64,000 nucleotides of DNA. Source: VAZQ01 sp034669045 (lineage in GTDB: Bacteria > Pseudomonadota > Alphaproteobacteria > Rhizobiales > Xanthobacteraceae). Shown here in pieces: positions 1-8,830 of the stretch. Positions within the stretch are counted from its first letter, which is position 1; the number at the start of each line of letters is the position of its first letter. The DNA lies in contig JAXDOD010000086.1 of NCBI GenBank assembly GCA_034669045.1, positions 13,378 to 77,377 on the forward strand, in the 5' to 3' direction. The notes under the pieces are model-generated. The model was given only the letters and a program-made list of their open reading frames with translations, ran no database searches and had not been told where the DNA came from. The translations under genes and the position numbers were made by a program.

Positions 1-35
1 CAGGCATCAGGGCTACTCCGACACAGCGACGACGA

Positions 36-1340
36 CTATTCCGCGGCCAGCATGTTGCGCCCATCCATCTCGGTCGCATCGAGGGCCTGGCGCAGATCGG
101 CGATGATGTCGTCGATATGCTCGATCCCGATGCTCAGGCGGATCATCTCGGGCCGCACGCCGGCGTTCGCTTGCTCCTGTGGCGACATCTGCCGGTGGGT
201 AGTGGACGCCGGATGGCAGGCCAGCGATTTGGCGTCGCCCATATTGACCAGGCGCTTGATCAGGCCGAGCGCATCGTAGAATCTCGTGCCGGCCGCAAAC
301 CCGCCGCGCACCCCGAACGTCAGCAAGGAGCAGGCCCGGCCGCCCAGGTATTTCTGCGCCAGCGCATGGTACGGACTGTCCGCAAAGCCCGCGTAATTGA
401 CCCATTCCACGCGCGGGTCACCGCGCAGGAACTCGGCGACCTTCCTGGCATTCTCGACATGGCGCTCGATGCGCAAGGCCACAGTTTCGATGCCCTGCAA
501 CAGCAGGAACGCGCTCAACGGCGACAACACGGCGCCGGTCGTGCGCTGATAGACGCTGCGGCAGCGCGCGATATAGGCGGCCTCGCCGTAGTGCTCGGTA
601 TAGACAAGCCCGTGATAGGAGGGGTCGGGACGCGTGAGCATGGGAAAGCGGTCGGCATGCGTCTTCCACGGGAAGCGGCCGCTGTCGACGATGATGCCGC
701 CCATCGTCGTGCCGTGTCCGCCCATGAATTTGGTCAGCGAATGCACGACCACGTCGGCGCCGTGATCGATCGGCCTGAGCAGGATCGGCGTCGCGACCGT
801 ATTGTCGACGATAAGGGGAACGCCGTGCTGGTGCGCCACCCGGGCAAGCTCGGCGATGTCGCAGATGTTGCCCGCCGGGTTTCCGACGGTCTCGCAGAAC
901 ACCGCCTTGGTCTTGTCGTCGATCAGCGTCTCGATGGCGTCGGCGCGATCCGATTCAGCAAATCGGACGGTGACTCCCTGGCTGGGAAGTAGATGGGCAA
1001 ACAGCGTGTGCGTGGTGCCGTAGAGCTGCGGGACCGAGACGATGTTGCAGCCAAGCTCGGTGACGTTGAGCACCGCGTAATTGAGGGCCGCCTGTCCCGA
1101 GCTCACGCTGAGGGCGTCCACGCCGCCTTCCAGCGCGGCGACGCGCCGCTCCAGCACCGCATTGGTCGGATTGCCGATGCGGCTGTAGCGGTAGCCTTCG
1201 GCCTCGAGATTGAACAGGGCCGCGCCGTGCTCGGCGCTGTCGAACTCATAAGCAACGGTCTGATAGATCGGCACCGCCACGGACTTGGTGGTGGGGTCGG
1301 TGTCGTAACCGCTGTGGATTGCGATGGTCTCGCTTCTCAT
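36..1340 (-). CDS. metY: O-acetylhomoserine aminocarboxypropyltransferase (sulfhydrylase)
   Basis: This is a cytoplasmic PLP enzyme of the Cys/Met metabolism family. It should make homocysteine from O-acetylhomoserine and sulfide. At 434 aa it has the usual length of the O-acetylhomoserine sulfhydrylase branch, which is longer than cystathionine synthases. It opens with ETIAIHSGYDTDPTTKS, and the PLP lysine is K204 in SLTKFMGGHG. The substrate-loop signature RYSRIGNPTN lies near residue 51. The frame stays open upstream to 1439, but I start at the ATG at 1340 because the family N-terminus begins there and an AGGTGG ribosome site sits just before it. It stands alone. The exact substrate (acetyl or succinyl ester) cannot be settled by reading. 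Confidence 0.9.
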   Translation of the reverse strand: MRSETIAIHSGYDTDPTTKSVAVPIYQTVAYEFDSAEHGAALFNLEAEGYRYSRIGNPTNAVLERRVAALEGGVDALSVSSGQAALNYAVLNVTELGCNIVSVPQLYGTTHTLFAHLLPSQGVTVRFAESDRADAIETLIDDKTKAVFCETVGNPAGNICDIAELARVAHQHGVPLIVDNTVATPILLRPIDHGADVVVHSLTKFMGGHGTTMGGIIVDSGRFPWKTHADRFPMLTRPDPSYHGLVYTEHYGEAAYIARCRSVYQRTTGAVLSPLSAFLLLQGIETVALRIERHVENARKVAEFLRGDPRVEWVNYAGFADSPYHALAQKYLGGRACSLLTFGVRGGFAAGTRFYDALGLIKRLVNMGDAKSLACHPASTTHRQMSPQEQANAGVRPEMIRLSIGIEHIDDIIADLRQALDATEMDGRNMLAAE

Positions 1341-1608
1341 GCTTCCACCTGAACGTCCGATTCGGAAGGCTCGCGTGTCGGTATTGCGCGGCTGCGGCAG
1401 TGGTTTCTCATGCTTAGGCGGCGTCACCAAGCCATTCATCGCGCCAAATTGGAATCAAAGACGCTAACCCTAATTGTTAAGCGTGCGTTCGCGCGGCGAT
1501 GGCAACCCGCTCGCAGTGATCGCGCGGCGCCTAACCGCGCAAATCTTCATTCACGATTAACGATGGTTCGCGCTTGCCACGGCTGGGCTGCTTTGCCACA
1601 TCCAAGCG

Positions 1609-3411
1609 ATGAGTTCCGACAGCGCCGAAACGAACGTCGTCCCGGAAACCCGCGCGGTTGCCAACGGCTGGCTGCGTGCACTCGAGATGACGGCGCCGAT
1701 CGCCAGATCGCCCACCCGCATCCTGCCGGCCGTGATCGACGATCTGGCCGATCGCTTCGTGGACGCGCCGGCGCTGATCTCGGATCACGGGAGCCTGAGC
1801 TATCGCGCGCTGGCGGACCGTTCGCACGGCTATGCCCGCTGGGCGCTCCGGCACGGCCTCGTCAAGGGCGACGTCGTCTGCCTGCTGATGCCGAACTGCC
1901 CGGAATACCTGGCCTTCTGGCTCGGCATCACGCGCGTCGGCGGCATCGTGTCGCTGCTCAACACCAATATCGTCGGCGCTTCGCTCGCGCATTGCGTCGA
2001 TATCGTCGCACCAAAGCACATCATCGTCGGCAAGGAGCTGCTCGCCGCCTTTGCCGGCGCGCGGCCCCATCTGGCATCCACCGCAAAGGTCTGGTCGCAC
2101 GGCGATGGCGGCGCGGAATATCCCGACATTGCGCGCGAGATCGACGGTGCCGGCGCAGCGCTTGCGGGCACCGGCTATCCGCCGGTGACCACCGCGGACT
2201 GCGCGCTCTGCATCTACACCTCGGGCACCACCGGTCTGCCGAAGGCCGCCAAGGTGAGCCATCACCGGCTGATGACCTGGAGCTGCTGGTTCGCGGGCAT
2301 GATCGGCACCCGCCCGAGCGACCGCATGTACAATTGCCTGCCGATGTATCACAGCGTCGGCGGCGTGGTGGCGACCGGCGCGGTCCTGGTCAATGGCGGC
2401 TCGGTGGTGATCCGGGAGAAGTTTTCCGCGCGCGAGTTCTGGGACGACGTCGTGCGCTACGACTGCACGCTGTTCCAATATATCGGCGAGCTGTGCCGCT
2501 ATCTGGTGAACACGCCGCCCCATCCAAGCGAGACGAAGCACCGCATCAGGCTCTGCTGCGGCAACGGGCTGCGGCCCGACGTGTGGGATGAATTCAAGAG
2601 CCGCTTCCGGATTCCCAAGATTTTGGAATTCTATGCCGCCTCCGAGGGCAACGTCACGATGTTCAACGTCGAGGGCAAGCCCGGCGCCATCGGCCGCATT
2701 CCACCGTTCCTGGCGCATCGCTCGCCGACCGCACTGGTGAAGTTCGATGTCGATACCGGCGAACCGGTCCGCGATGAGGACGGCTTGTGTATTCGTTGCG
2801 CCGTGAACGAAACCGGTGAAGCGATCGGGAAGATTGCCGAGGAACACTCGAACGTGGGCGGACGCTTCGAGGGCTATACCAGCAAGGCGGACAGCGAGTG
2901 CAAGATTCTTCGCCACGTGTTTGCACGCGGCGACGCCTGGTTCCGCACCGGCGACCTGATGCGCAAGGACGACCAGGGCTACTATTATTTCGTCGACCGC
3001 ATCGGCGACACCTTCCGCTGGAAGGGCGAGAACGTGTCGACCTCCGAAGTCTCAGAGGTGATCACGGCATTTCCGGGCGTCGCCGAGGCCGCCGTCTACG
3101 GCGTAGCCGTTCCCGGCCATGAAGGCCGCGCTGGAATGGCGAGCGTGGTATGCGGCGGCGCGCTCGATCTGGGGGCGTTTCGCGCCCACCTCGCCGCCCG
3201 CCTGCCGGCCTATGCCTGGCCCGTGTTCCTGCGCGTGCGCGGCGCAATCGAGATCACATCGACCTTCAAGCACCGCAAAAACGATCTCGCACTCGAGGGT
3301 TACGGACCCGGCGCCGACCCGGTCTATGTCCACGACCCCGCGCAGCAGACTTTTTTACCACTTGACGCAACGCGCTATCGCCGCATCCAGAGCGGCCAGA
3401 TGCGGCTCTGA
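1609..3411 (+). CDS. Long-chain acyl-CoA synthetase, FATP/very-long-chain type
   Basis: This ANL-superfamily adenylating enzyme activates a fatty acid to acyl-AMP and then acyl-CoA. The AMP-binding P-loop YTSGTTGLPKAAKVSHHR is at about residues 203-220. A second core motif, YAASEGNVTMFN, is near 340, and the hinge region YFVDRIGDTFRWKGENVS is near 460. GENVST together with the overall layout matches the FATP-like group (600 aa) rather than the FadD type. No transporter helix is obvious. It is divergent from metY and is followed by a 216-base gap before a polysaccharide gene, so it is probably a single-gene unit. The ATG at 1609 gives a complete N-terminus. Chain-length preference cannot be read from the sequence. 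Confidence 0.88.
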   Translation: MSSDSAETNVVPETRAVANGWLRALEMTAPIARSPTRILPAVIDDLADRFVDAPALISDHGSLSYRALADRSHGYARWALRHGLVKGDVVCLLMPNCPEYLAFWLGITRVGGIVSLLNTNIVGASLAHCVDIVAPKHIIVGKELLAAFAGARPHLASTAKVWSHGDGGAEYPDIAREIDGAGAALAGTGYPPVTTADCALCIYTSGTTGLPKAAKVSHHRLMTWSCWFAGMIGTRPSDRMYNCLPMYHSVGGVVATGAVLVNGGSVVIREKFSAREFWDDVVRYDCTLFQYIGELCRYLVNTPPHPSETKHRIRLCCGNGLRPDVWDEFKSRFRIPKILEFYAASEGNVTMFNVEGKPGAIGRIPPFLAHRSPTALVKFDVDTGEPVRDEDGLCIRCAVNETGEAIGKIAEEHSNVGGRFEGYTSKADSECKILRHVFARGDAWFRTGDLMRKDDQGYYYFVDRIGDTFRWKGENVSTSEVSEVITAFPGVAEAAVYGVAVPGHEGRAGMASVVCGGALDLGAFRAHLAARLPAYAWPVFLRVRGAIEITSTFKHRKNDLALEGYGPGADPVYVHDPAQQTFLPLDATRYRRIQSGQMRL

Positions 3412-3627
3412 GGATGTGGTGATCGACGCCGTTGCCGGCACGCATCGGAGCGGGCCGAATTAACGCTAATACGTCAGTCCGTTTCTGTTTCCAGCGCAGA
3501 GTGCGTAGATACTCACGAGCGAATTCTTGACGCCGAACCCCGGCATCGCGCTCCAGCGTTTCCGGCGTCACGGTCGTGCCGTGCATCTGCATGCAGGCTT
3601 CCTGCATCGTCGTTCAGAGAGTTTGGC

Positions 3628-5205
3628 ATGTTTCAGGATCCGAAGAGCTTCACTCCGAGCGTTCCGGTCAGCCGTGAGGCGCTTGCGACGCGCGCTCCGC
3701 TTCCGCCGTCCGACCGCGTCCAGGCGCCTGCCGCGCCCGAGCGCATCCAACCGGCGCCGGTGCCGGAACGGATCCTGACGCCGCAGGTGCGAGAGCAACT
3801 CCAGGCGCTGGGATTGGATCTCGGCTTCCTCGGGCGCCGCAAGAAGCTGATCGTCGCGAGCGTGGCCTCTTCGGTGATCCTCGGCGTGCTGTTCAGCATG
3901 GTGGTGATGCCTCGCTACCGTGCCGTCGCGCAGATCATGATCAGCCCGCTGGAACTGCGCGTCGTCGAAAAGGCCCTGAACCAGCCTGCGCAGACGGCGG
4001 ATGCCAACGTCATCCAGGTCGAAAGCGAGACGCGCGTCCTGACATCCGACAAGGTTCTGCGTCGCGTGATCGAGCGCGAGCGGCTGGCTCAGGATCCCGA
4101 ATTCGGCAGCGGCGCTTTATTGGGATTTACCGACTTCATCCCGTCGCTCAAGGTCGCCATCGGTCTCGTCTCCGCCGACCAGCATGCCAGCGATGAAAGC
4201 CTCGCGGCGTTGCGAGCCCTCCAGCGCAAAGTGACTGCCAAGCGCACGGAGCGCACCTATGTGGTCGACCTGATGGTCGACAGCAACGACCCGCAGAAAT
4301 CCGCGCGCATCGCGAATGCCATCGCGCAAGCCTTTCTCGAGGAGCAGGCCGCCGCCCGCACCCAGGCCGCACGGCGCGTCACCGAATCACTATCGTCTCG
4401 CTTGACCGAGCTGCAAAGCCGGGTGCGGCGGGCGGAGGAGCTTGCCGAAAAATATAAATCTGAAAACAACATCGTCGGCGCCGGCGGACGGCTCGTGCAT
4501 GAGCAGCAGTTGGCGGAGCTCACCAATCAATTGATCGCCGCCCAGGGACGCACCGCCGAGACCAAGTCGCGATACGATCAGACCGTGCAGCAGCAGCGAA
4601 ACGGCGCCGACAACGGCAACACGTCGGAAGCGGTGCAATCGAACACGGTCGGCCGGCTGCGCGAGCAGTACGCCGCCGTCGCCCGCCAGGAAGCGACCTT
4701 GACGGCCGAGCTCGGCCCGCGCCACCCCTACGTCATCGAAGCCCGCGCGCAGGTGCGCAATGTCCAGCGGCTCATCAGCGAGGAGATCGGCCGCGTCGGA
4801 CAGGCCAACCGCATCGACTACGAGCGCGCGCTCGCCAACGAGAACGCGCTGAGCCGCAGGCTCGACGGGCTCAAGCGAGGCGCCCTGGATACGAACATGG
4901 CGTTCGTCAAGCTGCGCGAGCTCGAACGCGAGGTCGAGGCGAGCCGGGCGGTGTACGAATCGTTCCTCGCACGCGCGCGAGAAACTCGCGAGCTGGAACA
5001 CCTCGACAGCGCAAACGTGCGCATCCTGTCGGACGCCCAGCCGCCCCGCGATCGCAACTGGCCGCCGCGACTGCTGATCGTTCTGCTGGGTTCGCTTATG
5101 CTCGGAGGCCTCGGCGGCTGCGCGCTCGCTTATCTGGGCGAGCGGCTGAAGCCGACGCCCCGCCCGCTCGAATACGGCGCGATCCCAAAGCAAGGCCCGC
5201 GCTAG
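3628..5205 (+). CDS. Wzz/GumC-family polysaccharide chain-length or export protein
   Basis: This is an inner-membrane polysaccharide co-polymerase-like protein of 525 aa. The N-terminal ~65 residues are proline- and alanine-rich and should be cytoplasmic. A first transmembrane helix follows at about 73-95. A long periplasmic region, with heptad-like alpha-helical stretches around 240-300 and 390-440, leads to a second helix at about 485-507 with the basic tail LGERLKPTPRPLEYG. The two-helix plan and the Pro-rich end before it fit Wzz/GumC. There is no C-terminal tyrosine-kinase (BY-kinase) domain, so it lacks the fused autokinase seen in ExoP/Wzc. No polymerase or flippase lies beside it. It may serve the glycan genes further right, but that is only inferred. 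Confidence 0.8.
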   Translation: MFQDPKSFTPSVPVSREALATRAPLPPSDRVQAPAAPERIQPAPVPERILTPQVREQLQALGLDLGFLGRRKKLIVASVASSVILGVLFSMVVMPRYRAVAQIMISPLELRVVEKALNQPAQTADANVIQVESETRVLTSDKVLRRVIERERLAQDPEFGSGALLGFTDFIPSLKVAIGLVSADQHASDESLAALRALQRKVTAKRTERTYVVDLMVDSNDPQKSARIANAIAQAFLEEQAAARTQAARRVTESLSSRLTELQSRVRRAEELAEKYKSENNIVGAGGRLVHEQQLAELTNQLIAAQGRTAETKSRYDQTVQQQRNGADNGNTSEAVQSNTVGRLREQYAAVARQEATLTAELGPRHPYVIEARAQVRNVQRLISEEIGRVGQANRIDYERALANENALSRRLDGLKRGALDTNMAFVKLRELEREVEASRAVYESFLARARETRELEHLDSANVRILSDAQPPRDRNWPPRLLIVLLGSLMLGGLGGCALAYLGERLKPTPRPLEYGAIPKQGPR

Positions 5206-5250
5206 ACGTCCCGACTGCGATCGGCAACACGGCAGGACCTGGCGTGAGTT

Positions 5251-6087
5251 TCACTTCCGGGACTGATTGAAATATTTCAGATCCGGCGGCGGCTGATCCT
5301 TTTTGGCAGGCATCAAGTAGCCGTCCGCGCTCAACATATACATGTCCTTTCCGATGCGCAGATGGTTGTTTCCCTCTGCACATACCGATTCGACCCAGAC
5401 CGGTTCGGGCTCGCGCCGGTAGTTCTTCGTCACCGTCCACGGCCGTGTCAAAGCATGATCGATGGTGGTGATTTCGTCATGCAGGATGTTCGGATCGCCC
5501 TTGTCGAGGAATATCCGCTCCTTGACGACGGTTTGATTGTCCTCGTGCAGAGGAATGCCGGTGGGTTCATAGACGCGCGGGCCTTTCAGCAGGCGGGTCT
5601 CGATTTCGAGCACGTCGTAACGGCCATCACCGTCCTCATCGACCCACGTCCCGATCGAATAGCCCATGAACGACGGCTCGAAATCCTTGGGAAAATCGCG
5701 GCCGTCCGTAAAGATGCGGCGAAGCATGCTCAAATATTCGATGATCAGGAATGTGGTTTTCGGCTGGATCACGATCTCCATGGGAGAGACCACGTTCATC
5801 GCGCGCGGCATGCCGTCCGGAATGCAATTGAAGGTCGGATCGGTGCCTTGCCCGCCTTTGGCCTGGTCTACCAGGTTGGCCTCATAGATGGCCTGATATT
5901 CCGCCGTCAGCGGCGCCTGCTGTGCGGCCCCTCGCGGTTTGGTGGGATCCCATTGAACACCGCCTGTCCTGGCCCACTGGCCCGCGAAATCAGGATATTT
6001 CGATTCATCGAATGCTCCTGCATTCGCGCTGAACAAGCAGACCGAGACGGTGAGAGCTGCCGTCACCCTATGTCTGGTGGATAGCAT
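5251..6087 (-). CDS. Secreted protein of unknown function
   Basis: This 278-aa protein has a clear Sec signal peptide: a basic start, the hydrophobic core VTAALTVSVCLF, and a likely cut after NAGA near residue 25. The mature part begins FDESKYPDFAGQWAR. It is rich in aromatic and acidic residues, and two blocks, VDEDGDGRYDVLEIETR and ILHDEITTIDHALTRPW, look beta-strand-like. The second block resembles the lipocalin/YncE-like 'DUF' proteins common in Bradyrhizobium, often annotated only as hypothetical. There are no catalytic motifs I can name. It is convergent with the Wzz-like gene and leaves 45 bases between the two stops. Confidence 0.7.
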   Translation of the reverse strand: MLSTRHRVTAALTVSVCLFSANAGAFDESKYPDFAGQWARTGGVQWDPTKPRGAAQQAPLTAEYQAIYEANLVDQAKGGQGTDPTFNCIPDGMPRAMNVVSPMEIVIQPKTTFLIIEYLSMLRRIFTDGRDFPKDFEPSFMGYSIGTWVDEDGDGRYDVLEIETRLLKGPRVYEPTGIPLHEDNQTVVKERIFLDKGDPNILHDEITTIDHALTRPWTVTKNYRREPEPVWVESVCAEGNNHLRIGKDMYMLSADGYLMPAKKDQPPPDLKYFNQSRK

Positions 6088-6351
6088 TGACGATCCTCCT
6101 CAATACGGGCTCGATGGCCGCCATTTTGGCAGCCGAGCGGCCCGTCGTTTCCCAAGACCTGTTTTTTTCTTCTACGCTGGCGAATGATAGCGGTGGCAAC
6201 TTGCCCACTCAATCCCGCTGGCGCCGCCGCAAAGCGGAGCGCGCATCGCCTCGCCGACCTGTTCGAAGCGATCCAGGCTTGCCATTTTCGCCGCGCCGGG
6301 CCGCTCGTTCCGCGATGGCGCAACCGTGCGGATTTCGCTGCGGCGGCAGCG
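6088..6351. other. Intergenic region between divergent genes
   Basis: About 260 bases separate the start of the secreted protein (minus strand) from the candidate promoter of the small membrane protein (plus strand). Open frames here are short and lack sensible composition or start sites. A T-rich stretch, tttttttct, occurs near 6170. I see no RNA gene or clear terminator. Confidence 0.5.
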
Positions 6352-6377
6352 GGAACGAAGGCGCCGCCCCGACAGTT
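6352..6377 (+). promoter_or_regulatory. Weak EcfG-type promoter candidate
   Basis: GGAAC at 6352-6356 is followed after 17 bases by AGTT at 6374-6377, about 31 bases before the ATG of the 54-aa membrane protein. The -10 element deviates from CGTT in its first base, so this is weaker than the exact matches elsewhere in the window. Confidence 0.35.
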
Positions 6378-6408
6378 GATGATGGGGGCAAGCCGCAAGG
6401 AGCCGGTG

Positions 6409-6573
6409 ATGCGAGCCCCGATCGCCATTGCAATTCTCGGTGCCGTCGTGCTGGGCGGCTTCGTCGCTGTCGGTACCCTGATGAGCGCGGTCCCGACCCA
6501 TCCCTGTGAACAGCCATCGGCCCGATCCGTAGAGAGCCTGTTCGCGCCCTGCGAGACGACCGAACGGCGCTAA
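6409..6573 (+). CDS. Small single-pass membrane protein, 54 aa
   Basis: The ATG at 6409 has a good AAGGAG site six bases upstream. The product begins MRAPIAIAILGAVVLGGFVA, a basic start followed by one hydrophobic helix, and then a short tail with two cysteines (HPCEQP and FAPCETT). The frame is open further upstream, but that part (Pro/Arg-rich, from 6184) has no ribosome site and poor composition. It could be a small envelope protein or a signal-anchored peptide. Function unknown. A weak stress-type promoter lies just upstream. Confidence 0.55.
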   Translation: MRAPIAIAILGAVVLGGFVAVGTLMSAVPTHPCEQPSARSVESLFAPCETTERR

Positions 6574-6669
6574 ACAGGCCGTCTCTTCGGAGCGCGGCAC
6601 TTGCCACTTGCACGGGGATTGCTGCCCTCGGCGAATGCAATAAACATATGATCGTCAAACGTATGATTG

Positions 6670-7386
6670 TCAGCGGGTCGCGCGGGTCGCGATCCAGATG
6701 ACGCGCCGCGACCCGCGCCGTCCCTTGGCGCGGACCCTCACCTCATCCACGTCAAAACCAGTCTTGCGAAGTCGTCGGGTGAACTCCCGGTCCGGACCCG
6801 ACGACCAGACCGCCAGTATGCCGCCGGGACAGAGCGCCGCGTGAGCGGCGGCCAATCCTGGCACGTCATAGAGCGTATCATTGGCTTTTCGGGTAAGTCC
6901 CCCGGGACCATTGTCGACATCGAGCAGGATCGCATCGAACGCCGAGCGGCCAGACCGCATCAGATGGCCGACGTCTGCCTCTCGGATGCTGACGCGCGGA
7001 TCGGCCAGGCTCTGGCCGAAGACCTCCACCATCGAACCACGGGCCCATGCCACGACGGCCGGCACCAGTTCGGCGACGACGATCCTTGCCTCGGTTCCGA
7101 GGACGGCAAGCGCAGCACGCAGCGTGAAGCCCATGCCCAAGCCACCGATCAAGACCTGCGGCCGCGTGCGGCCTTGAATTCTCCCGCAAGCGACCGTCGC
7201 GAGCGCCTCTTCGGAGCCGCTGCGGCGGCTGTTCATCAGCTCGTTGTGATCCAACATGATCGAAAATTCGGTGCCACGCCGCATGAGGCGGAGTTCGCCG
7301 TCGCCGCCAGGCACGCGTGCCGTGTCGATCAGGGACCAGGGAATCACGGACCGCTCTTCAGCCCCGGGCAGCAGCTTGTGCCGCAC
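6670..7386 (-). CDS. Spermidine synthase-like methyltransferase-fold protein
   Basis: This 238-aa protein has the Rossmann methyltransferase fold of the polyamine synthase family. The glycine motif VLIGGLGMGFTLRAAL is near residues 78-93, an acidic E/D follows the next strand (VVAELVPAVVAW), and FDAILLDVDNGPGG is at about 149-162. Such short stand-alone homologues are usually annotated 'spermidine synthase-like' and lack the N-terminal beta-barrel domain of true SpeE. The usual catalytic acid region reads LLDVDNGP, so polyamine transfer is unproven. It is the last gene of a minus-strand run with the two genes to its right. Confidence 0.72.
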   Translation of the reverse strand: MRHKLLPGAEERSVIPWSLIDTARVPGGDGELRLMRRGTEFSIMLDHNELMNSRRSGSEEALATVACGRIQGRTRPQVLIGGLGMGFTLRAALAVLGTEARIVVAELVPAVVAWARGSMVEVFGQSLADPRVSIREADVGHLMRSGRSAFDAILLDVDNGPGGLTRKANDTLYDVPGLAAAHAALCPGGILAVWSSGPDREFTRRLRKTGFDVDEVRVRAKGRRGSRRVIWIATRATR

Positions 7387-7435
7387 CTTGCATCGGCGCC
7401 AAGTGCGCCGCGTTATTCAAGCTCGCGGGACCGGG

Positions 7436-7747
7436 CTATTTGTGTTCCAGCATCAGCGTCCCCTCCTTGCGGATCATCGGCGTAAGCTTGTCCGCCAAGA
7501 CGGAGAGGAGCCAGGGAAGTGTGACTTCGAGCCGGACATGATCGTCTTCGACGTCGATTGTTCCCGCGGCCGCCTGTCCGACGGAGCGCACGCGAAATGC
7601 CAGATGGTTTCCAGTCCACATTTCCTCTTCGATCGCGATCAGTTGGGCGTAGTTTGCCCGTACGGCACCGAGGCCGGAGCGCAAGCGACGGAGCGCCTCC
7701 TCCTTGCCGAGCCGGTGCGGTATGGACACGATCAGCGGTGTCGACAC
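7436..7747 (-). CDS. Polyhydroxyalkanoate granule-associated-type protein
   Basis: This 103-aa protein resembles the putative PHA system/granule family (PF09650 as I remember it). It has the start STPLIVSIPHRLGKEEALRR, a middle part with alternating polar and hydrophobic residues, and the end MIRKEGTLMLEHK. I start at the GTG at 7747 because GAGGTG sits five bases before it and homologues begin with this SIPHRLG strand. The frame continues upstream to 7858 with a Cys-rich, unlikely N-terminus. It lies between the spermidine-synthase-like gene and the DUF4112 gene on the same strand, probably in one transcript. Confidence 0.7.
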   Translation of the reverse strand: MSTPLIVSIPHRLGKEEALRRLRSGLGAVRANYAQLIAIEEEMWTGNHLAFRVRSVGQAAAGTIDVEDDHVRLEVTLPWLLSVLADKLTPMIRKEGTLMLEHK

Positions 7748-7754
7748 GGTCACC

Positions 7755-8138
7755 TCAAGCCCTCGCGTCCATCCACCCCCGCAGGAGGCGCATGTTTCGC
7801 ACGTTGGAACGCCACATGACATCAAATGCGTCGCCGAGAAGCGGGATGCTGCCCACAAGGCCGTCTACGACGACGTTGCCCAGCATCCGCGCGATGAGAT
7901 GGCCCGGTGCGCCAAGCTGGCGGGCTTCGTGGACGATGTAAAGTGAGATCGCGGTGGTGACTGCATCCCCGATCCCGGGAACAAGCCCAACGAGCGCGTC
8001 GAACCCGAAGCGTATATTGGTGCCGGGAATGATGAAGGCGGTGTCGAGCAAGGCCGCGAGCGCATCGAGCCGCGCGAGCCGTTCGCTGCGGGACTCGCCA
8101 AGCCGGAAGTCGAAGCTCACGTGGTCAGTGCTGGTCAC
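7755..8138 (-). CDS. DUF4112-family membrane-associated protein
   Basis: At 127 aa, this carries the DUF4112 pattern: LARLDALAALLDTAFIIPGT, then RFGFDALVGLVPGIGD, followed by two amphipathic or hydrophobic segments (AVTTAISLYIVHEA and DGLVGSIPLLGDAFD). The paired 'PGIGD' and 'PLLGD' turns suggest an internal repeat. The function of the family is not known. It is predicted to sit at or in the inner membrane. Its stop is eight bases before the GTG of the PHA-type gene, which suggests one transcript. Confidence 0.82.
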   Translation of the reverse strand: MTSTDHVSFDFRLGESRSERLARLDALAALLDTAFIIPGTNIRFGFDALVGLVPGIGDAVTTAISLYIVHEARQLGAPGHLIARMLGNVVVDGLVGSIPLLGDAFDVMWRSNVRNMRLLRGWMDARA

Positions 8139-8368
8139 GACAGGTCCTTTCAGTCGCGAAAAGTGGTGATCGGCCGATCGGATTGCAATGGTTCCCGCCG
8201 GGCTCGGTGCCTGAGACGGGCGTCGATCGAGCTGTAGGCCAGACGCCGGTGCGCTGCCGCTTCCTCCTCCGGATCAAGGTGCGACCGTTTTGCGGGGCAA
8301 CTGGCGGACGACACGCGCAATACCTAGATCTTGCGTTGGAATGCATGATCTCGAGCGGATGAAATGCC

Positions 8369-8803
8369 ATGCCCGTGCTCTCGGTTTTGCTCAACGTGCT
8401 CTGGATCGTCTTTGGCGGCCTCTGGATGGCCATCGGCTGGGTGATCGCGGCCGTCATCATGGCGATCACCATCATCGGCCTGCCCTGGGCGCGCGCGGCC
8501 CTCAACATCGCGTCTTACACGCTGCTGCCGTTCGGCCAGAAAGCGGTGTCCCGGGCCGGCCATACCGGCCGCGCGGATATCGGCACCGGTGCGCTGGGCT
8601 TTCTCGGAAACCTGGTGTGGCTTGTGCTCGCCGGCTGGTGGCTGGCGCTTGGACACCTCATCACCGCGGTCGCCCTCGCGGTCACGATCATAGGCATCCC
8701 CTTCGCATGGGCGCACTTGAAGCTGGCAGGTCTGGCACTCTGGCCCATCGGCAAGACCATCGTGCCGGCCGGTGAGCCCTTTCAATATGCACGCCGGCCC
8801 TGA
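8369..8803 (+). CDS. yccF: YccF-family inner-membrane protein
   Basis: This 144-aa protein has two copies of the YccF domain: LLNVLWIVFGGLWMAIGW with TIIGLPWARAAL in the first half, and FLGNLVWLVLAGWWLALGH with TIIGIPFAWAHLKLAGLALWP in the second. Four hydrophobic segments are expected. YccF proteins are uncharacterised inner-membrane proteins. It is transcribed away from the DUF4112 gene. The 230 bases between them contain no gene I can support. Confidence 0.88.
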   Translation: MPVLSVLLNVLWIVFGGLWMAIGWVIAAVIMAITIIGLPWARAALNIASYTLLPFGQKAVSRAGHTGRADIGTGALGFLGNLVWLVLAGWWLALGHLITAVALAVTIIGIPFAWAHLKLAGLALWPIGKTIVPAGEPFQYARRP

Positions 8804-8830
8804 TCGGGCCCTTGCTCCGATCGGGGAGGC